From: Leclercia adecarboxylata
Lineage (GTDB): Bacteria; Pseudomonadota; Gammaproteobacteria; Enterobacterales; Enterobacteriaceae
Reading direction: 5' to 3'
DNA length: 64,000 nt
Assembly (NCBI GenBank): GCA_901472455.1
Contig: LR590464.1
Location: forward strand, 682,001-746,000
Every line of letters starts with the position of its first letter. The stretch's first letter is position 1. Below the pieces are notes generated by a model. That model worked only from the letters and a program-made list of their open reading frames with translations. It was not told the origin of the DNA and searched no databases. Shown here one piece after another: positions 22,573 to 33,300 of this stretch. The position numbers were made by a program, and so were the translations under genes.

Positions 22573-24077
22573 TTAACGTTTTGAACCGTAATAGACTTCG
22601 TTCCAGCGCAGTGCGTCTTTGAACGCCGGCATGCGGGTGTCGTTATCAATGACGGCCAGCTCGATATCATGCAGCTCCGCGAACTGACGCATATCGTTCA
22701 GATCCAGCGCATGGCTGAAGACGGTATGGTGCGCGCCACCCCGCCACAATCCAGGCTTCGGATGCTGTCGCCAGATCCGGCTGGGCTTTCCACAGGGCGT
22801 TAGCCACCGGCAGTTTTGGCAGGGAGTGCGGCGTTTCCACAGCGTCAACGCAGTTGACCAGCAGGCGGAAACGATCCCCCAGATCGATCAGGCTGGCGTT
22901 AATCGCCGGGCCGGTACGTGTGTTGAAGATCAGACGCGCCGGATCGGCTTTGCCACCGATGCCGAGGTGTTGAACGTCGAGGATCGGTTTTTCATCCACC
23001 GCGATCGATGGGCAGACTTCCAGCATGTGGGAACCCAGCACCAGATCGTTGCCGTTTTCGAAGTGGTAGGTGTAATCCTCCATAAAGGAGGTGCCGCCCT
23101 GCAGACCGGTCGACATCACTTTCATGATGCGTAGCAGAGCGGCAGTTTTCCAGTCGCCTTCGCCGGCAAAGCCGTAGCCCTGCTGCATCAGACGTTGTAC
23201 CGCCAGGCCCGGCAACTGCTTCAGGCCGTGAAGGTCTTCAAAGGTGGTGGTAAAGGCATGGAAGCCGCCCTGTTCCAGGAAGCGCTTCATACCCAGCTCA
23301 ATACGGGCTGCATCCAGCACGTTCTGGCGTTTATCACCATTCACCTGCGCCGCCGCCGTCAGGCGGTAGCTGCTTTCATATTCATCCACCAGCGCGTTGA
23401 CGTCGCCCTCGCTGACGTCGTTGACAACCTGCACCAGGTCGCCCACGGCCCAGGTATTGACGGAGAAACCAAATTTAATCTGCGCGGCCACTTTGTCGCC
23501 GTCGGTGACGGCCACTTCGCGCATGTTGTCACCGAAGCGTGCCACTTTCAGCTGGCGGGTATCCTGCTTCGATACCGCCTGGCGCATCCACGAGCCAATG
23601 CGCTGGTGGGCTTGTTTGTCCTGCCAGTGGCCGGTTACAACGGCATGTTGCTGGCGCATACGTGCACCGATAAAGCCGAACTCGCGGCCGCCGTGCGCGG
23701 TCTGGTTCAGGTTCATAAAGTCCATGTCGATGCTGTCCCATGGCAGCGCCGCGTTGAACTGGGTATGGAACTGCAGCAGCGGTTTGTTGAGGATCGCGAG
23801 GCCATTGATCCACATCTTGGCCGGGGAGAAGGTATGCAGCCACACCACCAGCCCGGCGCATTTGTCGTCGTAGTTGGCGTCGCGGCAGATATGGGTAATT
23901 TCATCCGGCGAGGTACCCAGTGGCTTCAGCACCAGTTTGCACGGCAGTTTTGCTTCCGCATTCAGGGCGTTAACGACATGTTCTGCATGCTGAGTCACCT
24001 GGCGCAGGGCTTCCGGCCCCGTAAAGATGCTGACTACCAATCACAAACCACACTTCATAATTATTAAAAATCGTCAT
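22573..24077 (-). CDS. araA: L-arabinose isomerase
   Basis: It converts L-arabinose to L-ribulose, needs Mn2+, and has 500 residues. The start at 24077 reads [60 protein letters not shown] and [20 protein letters not shown] mark the family and include metal and substrate residues. Extra G bases near 24026 and 22737 produce two breaks; correcting the second joins [18 protein letters not shown]. It is 10 bases downstream of araB. Confidence 0.96.
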
Positions 24078-24087
24078 TATCGTGTCC

Positions 24088-25798
24088 TTAATGTGTCAGG
24101 GTTGCCGTAGATTCCGGGATGTTCTTAACCGGGGCGGCGACAGGGAGATAGTGCTGTTCAGCGCTCTTCGCCCACTGCTGGTAGCGCTGATAAAGTTGTT
24201 CAAAACGTTGCGCCTGCTGTGGGCGCGGCTGCAGGGTGCTTTCTACCTGGCTCGCCATGTACTGCTGCGCCGTCGGGATATCCGCATGTACCCCCGCGGC
24301 TACCGCTGCGAAGATTGCCGCGCCCAGAGCGCAGCACTGATCGGAGGCGACAATCTGCAGCGGACGATTCAATACGTCACAACAGGCCTGCATGATCACC
24401 GGGTTCTTACGGGCGATACCGCCCAGCGCCATCACCTCGTTGACGGCAATCCCCTGTTCGGTGAAGCACTCCATAATGGCGCGTGCGCCAAAAGCGGTGG
24501 CCGCCACCAGCCCGCCAAACAGCGCCGGGGCGTCGGTGGCGAGGTTCAGATCGGTAATGACTCCTTTCAGACGCTGGTTGGCATTCGGCGTACGGCGACC
24601 GTTAAACCAGTCGAGCACCACCGGAAGATGGTCGAGCGACGGGTTTTTGGCCCAGGCGTCAGTCAACTGTGGCAGGAGCTGTTTCTTGCTGGCGTCGATC
24701 TGGGTTTTCAGCTCGGGATGCGCAGCCGCCAGCTGATCCAGCGGCCAGCCCAGCACGCGACCAAACCAGGCGTAAATATCCCCGAAGGCAGACTGACCTG
24801 CTTCGAGGCCGATAAAGTCAGGCACTACGCTACCGTCCACCTGTCCGCAGATACCCTTCACGGCGCGGTCGCCGACGCTGGCTTTATCTGCCGTCAGAAT
24901 GTCGCAGGTGGAGGTGCCGATCACTTTCACCAGCGTATTCGGCTGGGCACCAGCACCGACCGCACCCATATGGCAGTCAAATGCACCGCCGGAGATGGCT
25001 ACGTGCTGCGGCAGGCCCAGGCGTTCCGCCCACTCGGCGCAGAGGGTGCCCACCGGGATGTCGGCAGTCCAGGTATCGGTAAACAACGGGTAGTCGAGAT
25101 TCTGGTTAATGATTGGATCGAGTTCGTCAAAGAAGGCGGCAGGCGGCAGACCGCCCCAGCTCTCATGCCAGAGGGATTTATGCCCGGCGCTGCAGCGGCC
25201 GCGACGGATATCCTGCGGGCGCGTCGTGCCGGAGAGCAGGGCCGGAACCCAGTCGCACAGCTCAATCCATGACACCGCCGCCTCGGCAACGCGCTGATCC
25301 TGACGGGTGACGTGCAGGATCTTCGCCCAGAACCATTCGCTGGAATAAATGCCGCCGATGTAGCGGGAGTAGTCGCTTTTGCCCGGCTGATGGCACAAAC
25401 GGGTGATGGCCTCGGCTTCTTCCCACCGCGGTATGGTCTTTCCACAGCACGAACATGGCGTTCGGGTTGTCGGCAAACTCCGGGCGCAGCGCCAGCACAT
25501 GGCCGTCGGCGTCAATGGGGGCCGGGGTGGAGCCGGTGCTGTCTACGCCAATGCCAACAATCTGGCTGCGCTGTGCCTCGCTTAATTCAGCCAACACGGT
25601 TTTGATCGCCGCTTCCATCGACTCGATATAGTCGCGCGGGTGGTGGCGGAACTGATTGTTCGGCGCATCACAGAAGCGCCCCTCTTGCCAGCGCGGATAC
25701 CACTCAACGCTGGTCGCTATCTCCTGACCCGTTGTGCACTCCACTGCCAGGGCGCGTACTGAGTCACTGCCAAAATCGAGGCCAATCGCAATTGCCAT
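24088..25798 (-). CDS. araB: L-ribulokinase
   Basis: An FGGY-family carbohydrate kinase of about 569 residues that phosphorylates L-ribulose. It begins [20 protein letters not shown] (ATP-binding phosphate-1 motif). The middle has [16 protein letters not shown] and GTSTCDIL. The C-terminal FGGY signature region includes [20 protein letters not shown]. One break near 25433 is a single base. It is first in araBAD, downstream of the araI/CRP control region. Confidence 0.97.
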
Positions 25799-25831
25799 GG
25801 TGTTGCTCCATCAAAAAACAGATATGAATGA

Positions 25832-25861
25832 ACATTAGAGAGTGAGGGGGAAAATCGTCAG
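25832..25861 (-). promoter_or_regulatory. araBAD promoter (pBAD)
   Basis: On the minus strand CTGACG (-35, complement of 25856-25861) and TAATGT (-10, complement of 25832-25837) are 18 bases apart, like E. coli pBAD (CTGACG-18-TACTGT). The -35 box overlaps the proximal AraC half-site, as expected for direct activation. Confidence 0.85.
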
Positions 25862-25896
25862 GCAGGATCCGCTAATCTTATGGATGATTTTGCTGT
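25859..25896 (-). promoter_or_regulatory. AraC activation site araI (I1 and I2)
   Basis: The minus strand reads CAGCAAAATCATCCATA (I1), then AGATTAGCGGATCCTGCCTG (I2). This is close to the E. coli sites, with I2 nearly identical. Confidence 0.85.
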
Positions 25897-25904
25897 GGCA
25901 TGGG

Positions 25905-25926
25905 AAAGTGTGACGCCGTGCAAATA
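25905..25926. promoter_or_regulatory. CRP site of the ara control region
   Basis: The plus strand AAGTGTGACGCCGTGCAAAT is nearly identical to the E. coli ara CRP site, between araI1 and araO1, and serves both araBAD and araC. Confidence 0.8.
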
Positions 25927-25972
25927 ATGGATGTGGACATTTCTGCCGTAGTTATAGACACTTTTGTTACTG
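25926..25972. promoter_or_regulatory. AraC operator araO1 / araC promoter region
   Basis: The stretch with GATGTGGACATTTCTGCCGT and TTATAGACACTTTTGTTAC matches the E. coli O1 block, where AraC represses its own gene. Confidence 0.75.
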
Positions 25973-26087
25973 CCGACCCGCTCGATGTTACGGTTAAATC
26001 GCAACGGAAGCGTTATGATGGTGGACATAAAAGCAGCCTGATACCTTTTTGTGCTTTGGATGGCCGGTTTTTATGCCGCTTTTGTTG

Positions 26088-26108
26088 ATATGGACAAATG
26101 GTTTCCTT
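26088..26108. promoter_or_regulatory. AraC looping operator araO2
   Basis: ATATGGACAAATGGTTTCC in the araC leader matches E. coli araO2. It is about 210 bases from I1, the same spacing as in E. coli, so the repression loop is probably kept. Confidence 0.8.
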
Positions 26109-26133
26109 CAGGACCGTCAGGAGTACTGAAAAT

Positions 26134-26979
26134 ATGGCTGAGACACAAAGTGATCCCCTGCTGCCGGGCTACTCATTTAACGCCCATCTGGTGGCGGGGC
26201 TGACGCCCATTGAGGCGGACGGTTATCTCGATTTTTACGTTGACCGACCGCTGGGGATGAAGGGGTATATCCTCAACCTGACCGTACGCGGGGAAGGGGT
26301 GATCAAGAATAACGATCAGACCTTCGTCTGCCGTCCGGGGGATATTTTGCTCTTCCCACCGGGCGAAATTCATCACTATGGCCGCCATCCCGATGCCCGC
26401 GAGTGGTATCACCAGTGGGTCTATTTCCGCCCTCGTGCCTACTGGCATGAGTGGCTGGCCTGGCCGTCCATGTTTGCTCATACCGGTTTTTATCGTCCTG
26501 ATGAGGTCCATCAGCCACAGTTTCGTGAGCTTTTTGCCCAGATCATCGAGGCTGGACAAGCCGGAGGACGCTACGCCGAGCTGCTGGCAATCAACCTGCT
26601 GGAGCAGCTTCTGCTGCGCCGGATGGAGGCGATCAACGAATCGCTTAACCCGCCGCTGGATCACCGGGTGCGCGAAGCCTGCCAGTACATCAGCGATCAT
26701 CTGGCAGATAGCCAGTTTGATATCGCAAGCGTAGCCCAGCATGTCTGCCTGTCGCCTTCGCGTCTCTCGCACCTGTTTCGCCAGCAGTTAGGGGTGAGCG
26801 TGCTGAGCTGGCGAGAAGATCAGCGCATCAGCCAGGCCAAGCTGTTACTCAGTACCACCCGGATGCCCATAGCCACCGTCGGGCGCAATGTGGGCTTTGA
26901 GGATCAGCTCTATTTTTCTCGCGTGTTCAAGAAATGCACCGGTGCCAGCCCGAGCGAATTCCGTGCAGGCTGTGAATAG
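26134..26979 (+). CDS. araC: Arabinose regulator AraC
   Basis: A 281-residue dual regulator that loops DNA without arabinose and activates araBAD with it. The start [20 protein letters not shown] at 26134 has CAGGAG 10 bases upstream; the N-terminal arm controls looping. The arabinose-binding cupin follows ([20 protein letters not shown]), then a linker and two helix-turn-helix motifs ([20 protein letters not shown] and [20 protein letters not shown]). It stops after FRAGCE, about 11 residues shorter than E. coli. The gene is unbroken and divergent from araBAD. Confidence 0.97.
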   Translation: MAETQSDPLLPGYSFNAHLVAGLTPIEADGYLDFYVDRPLGMKGYILNLTVRGEGVIKNNDQTFVCRPGDILLFPPGEIHHYGRHPDAREWYHQWVYFRPRAYWHEWLAWPSMFAHTGFYRPDEVHQPQFRELFAQIIEAGQAGGRYAELLAINLLEQLLLRRMEAINESLNPPLDHRVREACQYISDHLADSQFDIASVAQHVCLSPSRLSHLFRQQLGVSVLSWREDQRISQAKLLLSTTRMPIATVGRNVGFEDQLYFSRVFKKCTGASPSEFRAGCE

Positions 26980-27108
26980 AAGGTAAATAAAGCTAAACAT
27001 ATTCGCTGAATGTCGTTCACACCCGGTAAACTATTCAGACAATTGTTGTCTTGACGAAGCAGGCCTCTCTTCGCAGAATCCCTGCTTCGTCACCTGACCG
27101 GAACTGTT

Positions 27109-27876
27109 ATGCAGGCATTGCTGGAACATTTCATTACCCAGTCCGTTACTTATTCGCTCATCGCTGTGGCGTTAGTGGCTTTTCTTGAATCTCTGGCGCT
27201 GGTCGGACTGATTTTACCCGGCACGGTGATGATGAGCGGGCTGGGTGCCCTGATCGGCAGCGGCGAGGTGAACTTCTGGCAGGCGTGGCTGGCGGGGATC
27301 GTCGGCTGTCTGCTCGGGGACTGGATCTCATTCTGGCTGGGCTGGCGCTTTAAAAAACCGCTCCACCGCTGGTCGTTCATGAAGAAGAACAAAGCGCTGC
27401 TCGATAAAACCGAGCATGCCCTGCACCAGCACAGCATGTTTACCATTCTGGTCGGGCGCTTTGTCGGGCCGACGCGTCCGCTGGTGCCGATGGTGGCGGG
27501 AATGCTGGATCTGCCGGTCGCCAAGTTCATTATCCCGAATCTGCTGGGTTGCCTGTTCTGGCCGCCAATCTATTTTCTGCCGGGTATTCTTGCCGGGGCG
27601 GCCATTGATATTCCTGCCGGGATGCAGAGCGGCGGCTTTAAGTGGCTGCTGCTGGCGACCGCGCTGCTGCTGTGGCTGGCCGCATGGCTCTGCTGGCGGC
27701 TGTGGCGCAGCAAAAAAGCGTCTGCCGATCGTCTGAGCCATTACCTGCCGCGTGGGCGCTTGTTCTGGCTGGCCCCCGTCACCCTGGGTATCGCTGTGGC
27801 GGCGCTGGTGGTGCTGCTCCGCCACCCGCTGATGCCGGTTTACGGCGAGATCTTATTGAAGGTGGTGAGCCGCTGA
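27109..27876 (+). CDS. yabI: DedA-family membrane protein YabI
   Basis: A complete 255-residue inner-membrane protein. It has the DedA/VTT features: FLESLALVGLILPGTVMMSG near the N-terminus, LGDWISFWLGW, and the conserved GRFVGPTRPLVPMVAGM with Arg and Pro in the re-entrant region. About five to six membrane segments are predicted by eye. DedA proteins are linked to undecaprenyl-phosphate recycling and membrane lipid balance; the precise substrate of YabI is not known. Convergent with thiQ, 6 bases between stops. Confidence 0.95.
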   Translation: MQALLEHFITQSVTYSLIAVALVAFLESLALVGLILPGTVMMSGLGALIGSGEVNFWQAWLAGIVGCLLGDWISFWLGWRFKKPLHRWSFMKKNKALLDKTEHALHQHSMFTILVGRFVGPTRPLVPMVAGMLDLPVAKFIIPNLLGCLFWPPIYFLPGILAGAAIDIPAGMQSGGFKWLLLATALLLWLAAWLCWRLWRSKKASADRLSHYLPRGRLFWLAPVTLGIAVAALVVLLRHPLMPVYGEILLKVVSR

Positions 27877-27882
27877 CCGCCG

Positions 27883-28578
27883 TCAGTGGATCCCCAGCAG
27901 GCGCGACGCGCTGGCTTTTCCGCTCGCTAACTGTTCCGTATCGCCATCCCAGGCGATACGGCCATCGGCAATCACCACAGACCGCGGAGCGATTCTGACC
28001 GCATCTTCCACGCTGTGCGACACCATCAGCATCGTCAGGCCCTGGCGTTCACACACCTCTTTGACCAGCAGCAGCATCTCCTGGCGTAACGCCGGGTCGA
28101 GCGCGGAAAAGGGCTCATCCAGCAGCAGGATTGGCTGCTCACGTACCAGGCAGCGGGCAAGGGCGACGCGCTGACGCTGGCCTCCCGATAGCTCGCCCGG
28201 CAGCCGTGCCAGCAGATCGCCAATCCCCATTTGCGCTGCGATATCACTCAGCTTCTGCTGCTGTCCGGCGTTCAGCCTGAGTCCCGGATGCATGCCGAGG
28301 CCGATGTTCTGGCGCACGGTCAGATGGGTGAAAAGATTGTTTTCCTGAAACAGCATCGACACCGGGCGCGCAGCGGGCGGCGTATGGGTATGGTCCTGAC
28401 CCTCAATGGTGATACGGCCATTCGCCGGTTGCAGAAAACCGGCCACCAGATTGAGGAGCGTGCTTTTCCCTGCGCCGCTGGGGCCGAGCACGGCAATCAG
28501 TTCGCCCTGACGCACGGACAGGGTGAAACGCATCGGCAGGTGTTGATAAAGCCAGGTGACATCAGTGAGTGTTAGCAT
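27883..28578 (-). CDS. thiQ: Thiamine ABC transporter ATPase ThiQ
   Basis: A 231-residue ABC ATPase that powers uptake of thiamine, TMP and TPP. It begins [20 protein letters not shown]. Walker A is GPSGAGKST, the Q-loop is MLFQENNLF, the ABC signature is [15 protein letters not shown], Walker B is [12 protein letters not shown], and the H-loop is MVSHS. The start overlaps thiP by 17 bases, indicating coupling in thiBPQ. Confidence 0.96.
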   Translation of the reverse strand: MLTLTDVTWLYQHLPMRFTLSVRQGELIAVLGPSGAGKSTLLNLVAGFLQPANGRITIEGQDHTHTPPAARPVSMLFQENNLFTHLTVRQNIGLGMHPGLRLNAGQQQKLSDIAAQMGIGDLLARLPGELSGGQRQRVALARCLVREQPILLLDEPFSALDPALRQEMLLLVKEVCERQGLTMLMVSHSVEDAVRIAPRSVVIADGRIAWDGDTEQLASGKASASRLLGIH

Positions 28579-30172
28579 CACGCCCCGGAAGTTTCTCAAT
28601 AACGGTAAATAACGCAAAGCACAGTAACAGCAGCAGCAGCGCCGTGACGGCACCGTCCTGGCTGCGATACGAGCCGATCTGCTGGTACAGCCAGAATGGC
28701 AGGGTGCGGAAATCATCATTGCCAAACAGCGCCACCACGCCAAAATCACCAATCGACAGTACGCAGGCAAAGGCCAGCGCTTGCGCCAGCGGGCGTTTCA
28801 GGGCGCGCAACTCAACCACCTTCAGCCGCTGCCAGCCGTGCATTCCCAGCGAGTCGCAGAGCAGGGTATAGCGGGCGGCAAGATCCCGCATCGGGTTTTC
28901 CAGCACCTTCAGCGCATACGGAATGGCCATTAATGCGTTGGTAAAAATGACGATGCCATCCGCCGATTCGGGCAGGCCGACGGTGCTGTTAAACAGCAGG
29001 AAGAAACCGCTCGCCAGCACGATACCGGGCATCGCCAGGATCAGCATCCCGCTGAGATCCAACGCCTGTCCGGCTACTGTGGCCTGACGGGCATACAGCT
29101 CGCGGCTGGTCCACAGCAGCATCATGGTTAATAGCACGCAGAGTAGACCGGCCCCCAGCGCAATACGCAGCGAGGTGCCGAGCGCCTGCCACAGCACCGG
29201 CTGTTGCAGCACCGACAGCAGGTTAAGATTCAGGCCATCCACCACCACCGCCAGCAACGGCGGGAGCAACAGCAGCAGGGCCAGAGTGATAAGCAAGCCA
29301 TCGGTCAGGCGGCTGCGCAGGCTGTCCTGCGGATCGCGCCAGCCTGCCAACTGGTTACTGCCCACGGCGATAGCTTTACCCAGCCGCTGACTCAGCATCA
29401 CCAGCCCCAGGCAGCAGATCATCTGCACCATCGCCAGTAGCGCCGCGCGGCCCGGATCGTAGTCGTAGCTCAGGGCCTGATAGATGGCAAGCTCAATGGT
29501 GGTGGCCTGCGGCCCGCCGCCCAGCGAAAGCACCGTGGCAAAGCTGGCAAAGCAGAGCATAAAAATCAGCGCGGCCACCGGCGGAATTTGTCGGCGCAGC
29601 CACGGCCATTCAACGAAGCGGAAAAAGAACCAGCCGCGCATCCCGAGCTGGGCGGCGAGCTGACGCTGCTCGCCCGGGATATTCTCCAGCGCCTGCAGGA
29701 GCAGCCGCGTCGCCATTGGCATGTTGAAAAAGACGTGCGCCAGCAGGATGCCCTGCAGGCCATAAGGCGAGAAGGTCCACTCCAGCCCGAGCGCCTGGCA
29801 GAGGGCGGCAAGCCAGCCCTGACGGCCATAGACGCTAAGAATGCCAAATATCGCCACCAGCACCGGCAGGATCAGCGTCATGGCGCACAGGCGCAGCAGC
29901 ACCTGCCGTCCGGGGAAGCGACGGCGGTAGAGGGCGCGAGCAAGAAATATGGCGGGCACGACGGAGAGCAGGGCAGAAAGAAACGCCTGCCAGAAAGAGA
30001 AGCGGATGACGTGCCATAGATAGCTATCGTGTAGCAGCGCCGTCACGTCGGTGGCTGGCGCGTTAAACCACAGCGCCAGAAATGCACCCAGGGCGACAGC
30101 GACCATTAAGATGGCGGCTATCAGCCCCGGGAGTAACCAGCCGGCGATCAGCGGCTGACGGCGCGTTGCCAT
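28562..30172 (-). CDS. thiP: Thiamine ABC transporter permease ThiP
   Basis: A 536-residue inner-membrane permease equal in length to E. coli ThiP. It is a fused double permease with two BPD_transp_1 halves; the EAA-type loops are near [20 protein letters not shown] and [20 protein letters not shown]. About 12 transmembrane segments. It overlaps both thiB (25 bases) and thiQ (17 bases). Unbroken. Confidence 0.97.
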   Translation of the reverse strand: MATRRQPLIAGWLLPGLIAAILMVAVALGAFLALWFNAPATDVTALLHDSYLWHVIRFSFWQAFLSALLSVVPAIFLARALYRRRFPGRQVLLRLCAMTLILPVLVAIFGILSVYGRQGWLAALCQALGLEWTFSPYGLQGILLAHVFFNMPMATRLLLQALENIPGEQRQLAAQLGMRGWFFFRFVEWPWLRRQIPPVAALIFMLCFASFATVLSLGGGPQATTIELAIYQALSYDYDPGRAALLAMVQMICCLGLVMLSQRLGKAIAVGSNQLAGWRDPQDSLRSRLTDGLLITLALLLLLPPLLAVVVDGLNLNLLSVLQQPVLWQALGTSLRIALGAGLLCVLLTMMLLWTSRELYARQATVAGQALDLSGMLILAMPGIVLASGFFLLFNSTVGLPESADGIVIFTNALMAIPYALKVLENPMRDLAARYTLLCDSLGMHGWQRLKVVELRALKRPLAQALAFACVLSIGDFGVVALFGNDDFRTLPFWLYQQIGSYRSQDGAVTALLLLLLCFALFTVIEKLPGRDANTH

Positions 30173-31131
30173 TCACTGACCCAGGCAGCACGTTTCCCGG
30201 CCACTTCCTGCGGGGAGTATTCCAGCGCGGTTTGCGGTTTCACCAGCGTGTCGAAACCGGCCGGTAAGGCGACGTCAGTTACCGGGTACATCCAGTTGCC
30301 GGTCGGGATCGCATTCTGGAACGACGGCGAGACCATAAATTTCAGGAACTTGTTTGCCAGTTCCGGCTGTTTGCTGGCGGCGGTGCGGGCGGCAACTTCC
30401 ACCTGCAGGTAGTGGCCTTCAGCAAAATCGGCAGCAGCGTAGTTCTCTTTTTTCTCCGAAATAATGTGATACGCCGGAGAGGTGGTGTAGCTCAGCACCA
30501 GGTCGCTTTCCCCTTTCAGGAACAGGCCGTAGGCTTCGCTCCAGCCTTTGGTGACGGTGACGGTTTTGGCGGCCAGCTTCTGCCAGGCTTCCGGGGTCTT
30601 ATCGCCGTACACTTTTTGCATCCACAGCAGCAGACCCAGCCCCGGCGTGCTGGTGCGTGGATCTTCGTAGATCACACGCCATTTCTGATCGCTTTCCACC
30701 AGCTCTTTCAGGCTTTTCGGCGGGTTTTTTAGCTTGTTTTTGTCATACACGAAGGCGAAATAGCCGTAATCGAAAGGCACAAAGGTGTCGTTCTTCCAGC
30801 CGCCAGGGATGTTAACCGCATCGGTCGCCACGCCGCTTTTGGCGAACAACCCGGTTTGCGTTGCCGCTTCCAGCAGGTTGTTATCGAGACCCAGCACCAC
30901 GTCGGCTTTGCTGTTCTTACCTTCCATACGCAGGCGATTCAGCAGCGAGACGCCATCTTCCAGCGCCACGAATTTCAGCTCGCAGTTGCAGTCGGCTTCA
31001 AAGGCTTTTTTGACCGCCGGGCCTGGACCCCAGTCGGCGGCGAATGAGTCGTAGGTGTAGACCGTCAGGACAGGGCTGGCAACGGCAGGCAGCGCCATCA
31101 GCGCCAGCAGGGAAAGAACAGTTTTGAACAC
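30148..31131 (-). CDS. thiB: Thiamine-binding periplasmic protein ThiB (TbpA)
   Basis: The periplasmic receptor of the thiamine transporter, 327 residues. I choose the GTG at 31131: AGAGG lies just upstream, it gives exactly the E. coli length, and a signal peptide (FKTVLSLLALMALPAVA) follows. An upstream ATG at 31182 would put 17 residues before the signal and lie inside the riboswitch expression platform. The mature protein starts near SPVLTVYTYDSFAADWGPGP. GWSEAYGLFLKGESDLVLSY and NAIPTGNWMYPV are family-typical. First gene of thiBPQ under the TPP riboswitch. Confidence 0.96.
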   Translation of the reverse strand: MFKTVLSLLALMALPAVASPVLTVYTYDSFAADWGPGPAVKKAFEADCNCELKFVALEDGVSLLNRLRMEGKNSKADVVLGLDNNLLEAATQTGLFAKSGVATDAVNIPGGWKNDTFVPFDYGYFAFVYDKNKLKNPPKSLKELVESDQKWRVIYEDPRTSTPGLGLLLWMQKVYGDKTPEAWQKLAAKTVTVTKGWSEAYGLFLKGESDLVLSYTTSPAYHIISEKKENYAAADFAEGHYLQVEVAARTAASKQPELANKFLKFMVSPSFQNAIPTGNWMYPVTDVALPAGFDTLVKPQTALEYSPQEVAGKRAAWVSEWQRAVSR

Positions 31132-31173
31132 TTTGCACCTCTGTATTTGAGAGTGGCAAAGGATTTTGAGCGA

Positions 31174-31264
31174 CAGCCTCAAATCCCTTCGCCGGCGTTA
31201 TCCGGATCAGGTTCGACGGGTATTTTCTCAGCACACGCTTGCACGTAGCACCCCGTTGAGAACG
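31174..31264 (-). ncRNA. TPP riboswitch (THI element) of thiBPQ
   Basis: On the minus strand it has the conserved blocks GGGGTGC, GCTGAGA, ATACCC, GAACCTGATCCGGATAA and CGCCGGCGAAGGGA in order, about 40 bases before the thiB start. It should shut off the transporter when thiamine pyrophosphate is plentiful. Confidence 0.96.
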
Positions 31265-31301
31265 GCGGTATTGTAATGATTTGGTGAATATTACGAAAGT
31301 A

Positions 31302-32957
31302 TTATGGTTCCGGTGGGGCAAACCACGCGGATTTAAAGTCAAACCAGCCCAGGGTATTCATGCGTAAGCCGCGCATACTGCGCTGCCCCTGGATCATCAG
31401 CCAGTGGTGGATCAGCGGGACAATCGCCTGCTGGGACAGCAACTGCTGGCACCAGGCGGCAAGGTTCATCTCGCCTGCGCGCCACTGGGCGGCGTCCTGC
31501 TGCCAGTCGCGGGGAATGCAGTGTTGCAGGAGCGGGACTTCATACAGATGCGAGAACAGCGAGAAGTCGAGCGGCAGGGTGAAATTGACGCTGTTGAGCC
31601 AGATGTCGCTCACCGCCTCGCCGCGATGCCACTCTTCATAGCTGACCTCCTGAATATTCAGCGTCACCTGCTCGGCGGCCAGCAGTTCACTCATCATTCT
31701 GGCGATCACCCGATGTTCAATATGCTCGCGGTAGAAAGTGAGGGTGAGGCTCTCCAGTCCGGCCGGTTTGTCACCGCGTCCCGGGCGGGCGTGATGCCAG
31801 CGTGGCAGCAGGCCATAGGCCGGGAACCAGTAGGACTGATAGACCTCCTCGGCCTTATAGATCAGATTGGCCGGTGAGAGGATCTGGCTTACCCACTGAC
31901 GCACTTCTGCGCTGGCGCCGCGATGGGAGCGGGCGTCGAACAGCAGATAGTAACAGCCCTCTTCGAGCCGACTTTCCACTGCCTTTTCTCCCTCGGTCGG
32001 GCCCTCCAGCGTCAGGCCGACGCTCAGCTCTTCGTTGATATCCGGCAAGACCCAGACGTTCACCTCGTCAATCAGCGCCCGGTAACCAAAGTAGTCATCG
32101 AAGGCGCGGATCTTCAGCTGGTTATTGTTGTTACGCGATACGGCATACGGCCCGGTACCCACCGGCAGGCTGGCAAAGTTGTGCATCGATTCCCACTCGC
32201 GCGGCAGGATCATCGACGGCACATACCCCAACAGCCAGGGGAGCCAGCGGTCAGGCTGCGAGAGATGGATATCCAGGGTCCAGGCGGTAGGGGATTCGAC
32301 CCGGGTAATGTGTGAATAGAGGGGTAGCTCGCGGGCGCGCTGCAAAGTGGCAATGACGTCGGCCATCTCCAGCTCACGTCCATGGTGAAAATGGATACCC
32401 GGCCGCAAGAAAAAGCGCCAGTGCAACGGGGAAAGTTGCTGCCAGTGGTGGGCAATATCGGCTTCGAGTTCCCCATTTTCCTCATTTATGCGCATCAGCC
32501 CGCTGAAGATCTGGCGTGCCATATGGGTTTCGGAGCGTCGTAATGCGCTGCCCGGCAACAAGTTTTTCATCGGACGATAATAGAGTACCCGCAGGATGTG
32601 TCTGCCCTGGCGGAAGCTGCGGCCCAGATGGGAGACCAGCATCTGGCGTACCGCAGCCTTATCACCTACCAGCTGCACCAGCTGATCGATACGATCCTGC
32701 TCCAGCAAATCTTCTGCCCGCTGCTGCTGCAGTGCGAGGCCAGTGTAGAGAAAGGTGAGTCGGGAACGCTTGCCGCGCCCGGCTTCGGCTTCCCAGCTCA
32801 GCCAACCCTGTTGCTGCATGGTATTCAGCAGGGTGCGCATATGGCGGCGCGAACAGCTGAGTAACTCGGCCAGCTCGCTGAGCGTGGTGACCTGAGCCTG
32901 GCCGTCACAGCACTGCCACAGGCGAATGAATTGTTGTTGCAGACGACCAGAGGGCAT
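31302..32957 (-). CDS. sgrR: SgrR, regulator of sugar-phosphate stress
   Basis: A 551-residue activator of sgrS, the same length as in E. coli. The N-terminal winged helix ([40 protein letters not shown]) binds DNA. The long C-terminal part is a periplasmic solute-binding (SBP_bac_5) fold that probably senses a small molecule in the cytoplasm. It is divergent from sgrS across ~67 bases and autorepresses. The gene is unbroken. Confidence 0.96.
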   Translation of the reverse strand: MPSGRLQQQFIRLWQCCDGQAQVTTLSELAELLSCSRRHMRTLLNTMQQQGWLSWEAEAGRGKRSRLTFLYTGLALQQQRAEDLLEQDRIDQLVQLVGDKAAVRQMLVSHLGRSFRQGRHILRVLYYRPMKNLLPGSALRRSETHMARQIFSGLMRINEENGELEADIAHHWQQLSPLHWRFFLRPGIHFHHGRELEMADVIATLQRARELPLYSHITRVESPTAWTLDIHLSQPDRWLPWLLGYVPSMILPREWESMHNFASLPVGTGPYAVSRNNNNQLKIRAFDDYFGYRALIDEVNVWVLPDINEELSVGLTLEGPTEGEKAVESRLEEGCYYLLFDARSHRGASAEVRQWVSQILSPANLIYKAEEVYQSYWFPAYGLLPRWHHARPGRGDKPAGLESLTLTFYREHIEHRVIARMMSELLAAEQVTLNIQEVSYEEWHRGEAVSDIWLNSVNFTLPLDFSLFSHLYEVPLLQHCIPRDWQQDAAQWRAGEMNLAAWCQQLLSQQAIVPLIHHWLMIQGQRSMRGLRMNTLGWFDFKSAWFAPPEP

Positions 32958-33044
32958 AAAAGGGGAACTCCTGACAAAAAATCAGCAATTTATTAATCCC
33001 TATATTAAGCCAATAATTCACTTCGATGAAGCGAGGAGGTGAAT

Positions 33045-33197
33045 ATGAAGAGGTCTACCACGAGTCAGTTTTACCGACAGTACTTCTCAGCGACAAAGGG
33101 AGTGTCCTGGCTGGCCCGCCGGTGTGCAGAACAGCAGCTGAAAATACTGGAAGATCTGATGCAGTGGGAGGTGACACCGTCGACCTCGGAACGCTGA
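33045..33197 (+). CDS. sgrT: SgrT, small inhibitor of glucose transport
   Basis: A 50-residue protein encoded in the 5' part of SgrS that inhibits PtsG activity. It starts MKRSTTSQFYRQYFSATKG, preceded by GAGGAGGTG, and ends LKILEDLMQWEVTPSTSER. The QFYRQYFSAT and EDLMQW blocks match E. coli SgrT (QFYQHYFTAT, EGLMQW). It is ~7 residues longer, through an N-terminal KRSTTS addition and a different tail. Confidence 0.9.
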   Translation: MKRSTTSQFYRQYFSATKGVSWLARRCAEQQLKILEDLMQWEVTPSTSER

Positions 33198-33242
33198 ATG
33201 GCTTCGATCATGTGTGACTGAGTATTGGTGCGAATCACCACG

Positions 33243-33271
33243 CCAGCAGGTATTATCTGCTGGCTTTTTTC
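33243..33271 (+). terminator. Terminator of sgrS
   Basis: CCAGCAG-GTATTAT-CTGCTGG followed by CTTTTTT. This U tail is also needed for Hfq binding in SgrS. Confidence 0.93.
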
Positions 33272-33300
33272 GTTTTCACTTGCGCTAAAGGGAACAGTTA

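Larger units (their letters stand above)
33025..33271 (+). ncRNA. sgrS: SgrS small RNA
   Basis: The RNA made during glucose-phosphate stress; with Hfq it pairs to ptsG and manXYZ mRNA and blocks translation. The 5' end GATGAAGCGAGG matches the E. coli SgrS start. The ptsG-pairing region GTGTGACTGAGTATTGGTG at 33212-33230 is identical in its core. A terminator CCAGCAG/CTGCTGG plus T6 ends it at ~33271. About 247 nt, slightly longer than E. coli (227 nt), because of the longer sgrT frame inside. Confidence 0.94.

Noticed and set aside
23195-24067. 290-codon plus-strand frame opposite araA
   Set aside because: Antisense shadow of araA; the minus strand has all family motifs.
5292-24077. Reading the many broken genes as true pseudogenes or genome decay
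   Set aside because: Essential genes are broken too, and single-base repairs restore perfect family sequence in each case, so errors explain them better.
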